DNA from: Rana temporaria
Lineage: Eukaryota; Chordata; Amphibia; Anura; Ranidae
Direction: 5' to 3'
Assembly (NCBI RefSeq): GCF_905171775.1
Contig: NC_053500.1
Coordinates: forward strand, 124,660,241-124,724,240
DNA length: 64,000 bases
The position numbers and the translations under genes are program-made. Below are positions 62,509 to 64,000 of this stretch, piece after piece. The notes under the pieces were generated by a model, which saw nothing but the letters and a program-made list of their open reading frames with translations, made no database searches and had not been told where the DNA came from. The stretch's first letter is position 1; each line of letters begins with the position of its first letter.

Positions 62509-63611
62509 GAACATGAAGAAGCTCTATACGGCGCCTGTGCAGTCAGCTCTACACGGCTCCTAGTCGGTGCGCAGGCGCCGTATAGAGCCGACTAGCAGCT
62601 CTGCATGTTCGGCTCCTTTCAGAAATGCCGTGACTCGTGACGCGCCTACGCCATACGGGGGGCGGGGCCTTATCCGCCGGGGAGAACTTTTTCTGAAACA
62701 ACGTTAATCATCTGGGCGACCTCCCAGATGACATGCCTCCTCAGCATAGAAACGCCTACTCCCGCGGGGAGAAGTACCCGGAAGCCTAGATTCATAAAGA
62801 TTTACGCCGGCGTATAAGTAGATACGCCGACGTAACTCTGAATCTGCGCCGTCGTAAGTTTAAGTGTATTCTCAAACTGAGATACACTTAAACCTATCTA
62901 AGATACGACGGCTTGCGCCGTCGTATCTTAGGGTGCAATAATTAGGCTGGCCGCTCCGCGCTTCCGTTGAGTTCGGCGTAGAATATGTAAATGCATAGAT
63001 ACGCCGATTCACGAACGTACCTGCGCCCGTCGCAGTAAAGATACGCCGTTTCCGTAAGAGATACGCCGTGTAAAGATAAAGCTGCCCCCTAGGAGGCGTA
63101 GTCAATGTTAAGTATGGCCGTCGTTCCCGTGTCGAAATTTGAAAATTTTACGTTGTTTGCGTAAGCCGTCCGTGAATAGGGCTGGACGTAATTTACGTCC
63201 ACGTCAAAACCAATACGTCCTCGCGGCGTACTTTGGAGCAATGCACACTGTGATATGTACACGGACGTTCGTAAAAAAGGTCAATTACGTCGGGTCACAG
63301 TTAATATACATAAAACACGCCCCCCACATCCTCATTTGAATTAGGCGCGCATACGCCGGCCTATTCACGCTACGGCGCCGTAACTTAGGAGGCAAGTACT
63401 TTGTGAATACAGTACTTGCCTCTCTGACTTACGGCGGCGTAGCGTAAATACGATACGCTACGCCGCCGCAAAGATGCGCACCCCTACCTGAATCCAGCTA
63501 AAAGATTAGAAGGTATGTACAGCCTAAAAAATAAGAAAAATTGCAGACTGTACATGTTAGAAGTATAAAGAAGTTGGTCTGATATAAATGTTATTTGGGT
63601 GAACCTCCGCT
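62509..63611. mobile_element. Palindromic TTAA MITE, left arm truncated, with nested MITE
   Basis: The right end GGGTGAACCTCCGCT meets TTAA at 63612-63615. 62509-62786 has CTCTATACGGCGCC / GGCGCCGTATAGAG, CATCTGGG..CCCAGATG and CCCGGAAGCC. The right part resumes after 63500 with GGTATGTACAGCCT. It is the same family as 48478-49447, where CCGGAAGCC and GGTATGTACAGC lie close together. Confidence 0.8.
62787..63500. mobile_element. MITE of the GCCAGATTC family nested in a TTAA palindrome
   Basis: TAGATTCATAAAGATTTACG to CCTGAATCCAGCTA. Core words AGATACGACGGC / GCCGTCGTATCT and CTTACGGCGGCGTAGCG match 54807-55535 base for base over long stretches. Terminal bases have diverged. Confidence 0.83.
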
Positions 63612-63615
63612 TTAA

Positions 63616-64000
63616 GTATGTTAGGACTTTGCCTACAGGTGCCTGAAAGGCAGCTATGTCATACCTAATCTGGTATGTATCAGTCTGGAATTGCACGTTT
63701 TATATAAACCTTATGGTAAAGTTTGATATATTCTCCATGAGTTAGGACAGAGTTAAGTTCCCCCAATGCTCTGGAGCGAGCGTGCCCCCCTTTGTTCCCT
63801 TTACCTCAGGCCTTTATTGCTGGGATTTCAATTTTTTCCACATTATTGGGAGAAGAAATTCCAGACGCTACTCCCCCCCCCCCCATCCCATCGGCACCTC
63901 TCCTGACTCCCCCCTTCACCCCAATTCTGCAGCACTCGGGAACGAGGTGAGAGCTTTACACTGCAGTGGCAGCAGGAACTCCGCTAACTAGCTGCATATT
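63616..64000. other. No recognisable gene
   Basis: Ends with a C-run at 63871-63883 and a GC-richer part. The short plus frame 63782-63991 has no domain. A gene might begin outside the window, but nothing here shows it. Confidence 0.35.

Overview
The window looks like intergenic or intronic DNA from a large, repeat-rich vertebrate genome, most probably an anuran amphibian and perhaps a ranid frog. That assignment is inference. It rests on an L1-Tx1 type LINE, a V-SINE-like element, an L2-clade LINE remnant, Tc1-type ends and very dense short palindromic DNA transposons of the kind I associate with frog genomes. I recognise no host gene, no exon chain, no tRNA or rRNA and no CRISPR. Nearly all long open frames fall inside tandem repeats or transposons. 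The only intact protein I accept is the LINE ORF2 at 50315-54112.

The window is best read as layered transposon insertions. The insertions can be proved from target-site duplications (TSDs) visible in the text. Eleven hAT-like insertions carry 8-bp TSDs: ten match exactly (4820-5258, 8743-10251, 21588-21723, 37728-41802, 39095-41514, 42574-43893, 45310-46432, 49044-49427, 61593-62279, plus the LINE-bearing 8743 case counted once) and 28944-29090 differs at one base. TTAA-flanked elements (piggyBac- or Kolobok-like) include 4073-5597, 4109-4737, 5652-5915, 12004-14314, 12410-13699, 16909-17891, 18946-21566, 37877-38954 and 48478-49447. A third group has 3-bp T-N-A flanks (PIF/Harbinger-like) and two terminal types: GGCC..GTACACACG (15743, 16376, 31738, 34551, 38302, 44727) and GGGCCAGATTC (6581, 32653, 54807, 56585, 62787). 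Retroposons are the L1-Tx1 copy with a 16-bp TSD (50269-54751) and a 2.1-kb insertion that is almost entirely one palindrome with a 14-bp TSD (18983-21131).

Layout. 1-8700 holds MITEs, a 21-bp minisatellite beside a nested palindrome, and a V-SINE. 8743-10251 is a hAT element hosting an L2 remnant. 12004-18600 holds TTAA and Harbinger-like elements with strings of hairpins. 18946-21723 holds the giant palindrome. 23581-26348 is a 32-bp satellite with a 720-bp near-identical duplication. 26.4-37 kb is mixed MITEs and relatively unmarked DNA. 37728-41802 is a four-layer nest. 42574-49447 holds three more hAT elements, two of them with internal arrays or nested inserts. 50269-54751 is the LINE. 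54.8-64 kb holds MITEs and a compact 687-bp hAT copy that shows what the 4-kb nested copy looked like before insertion.

The most unusual features are (1) TTAA elements whose interior is an unbroken chain of about eight to ten unrelated perfect hairpins, with different stems at equivalent places in sister copies; (2) Harbinger-like MITEs with shared ends but family-specific short palindromic words repeated inside; (3) several unrelated hAT elements that each grew an internal minisatellite.
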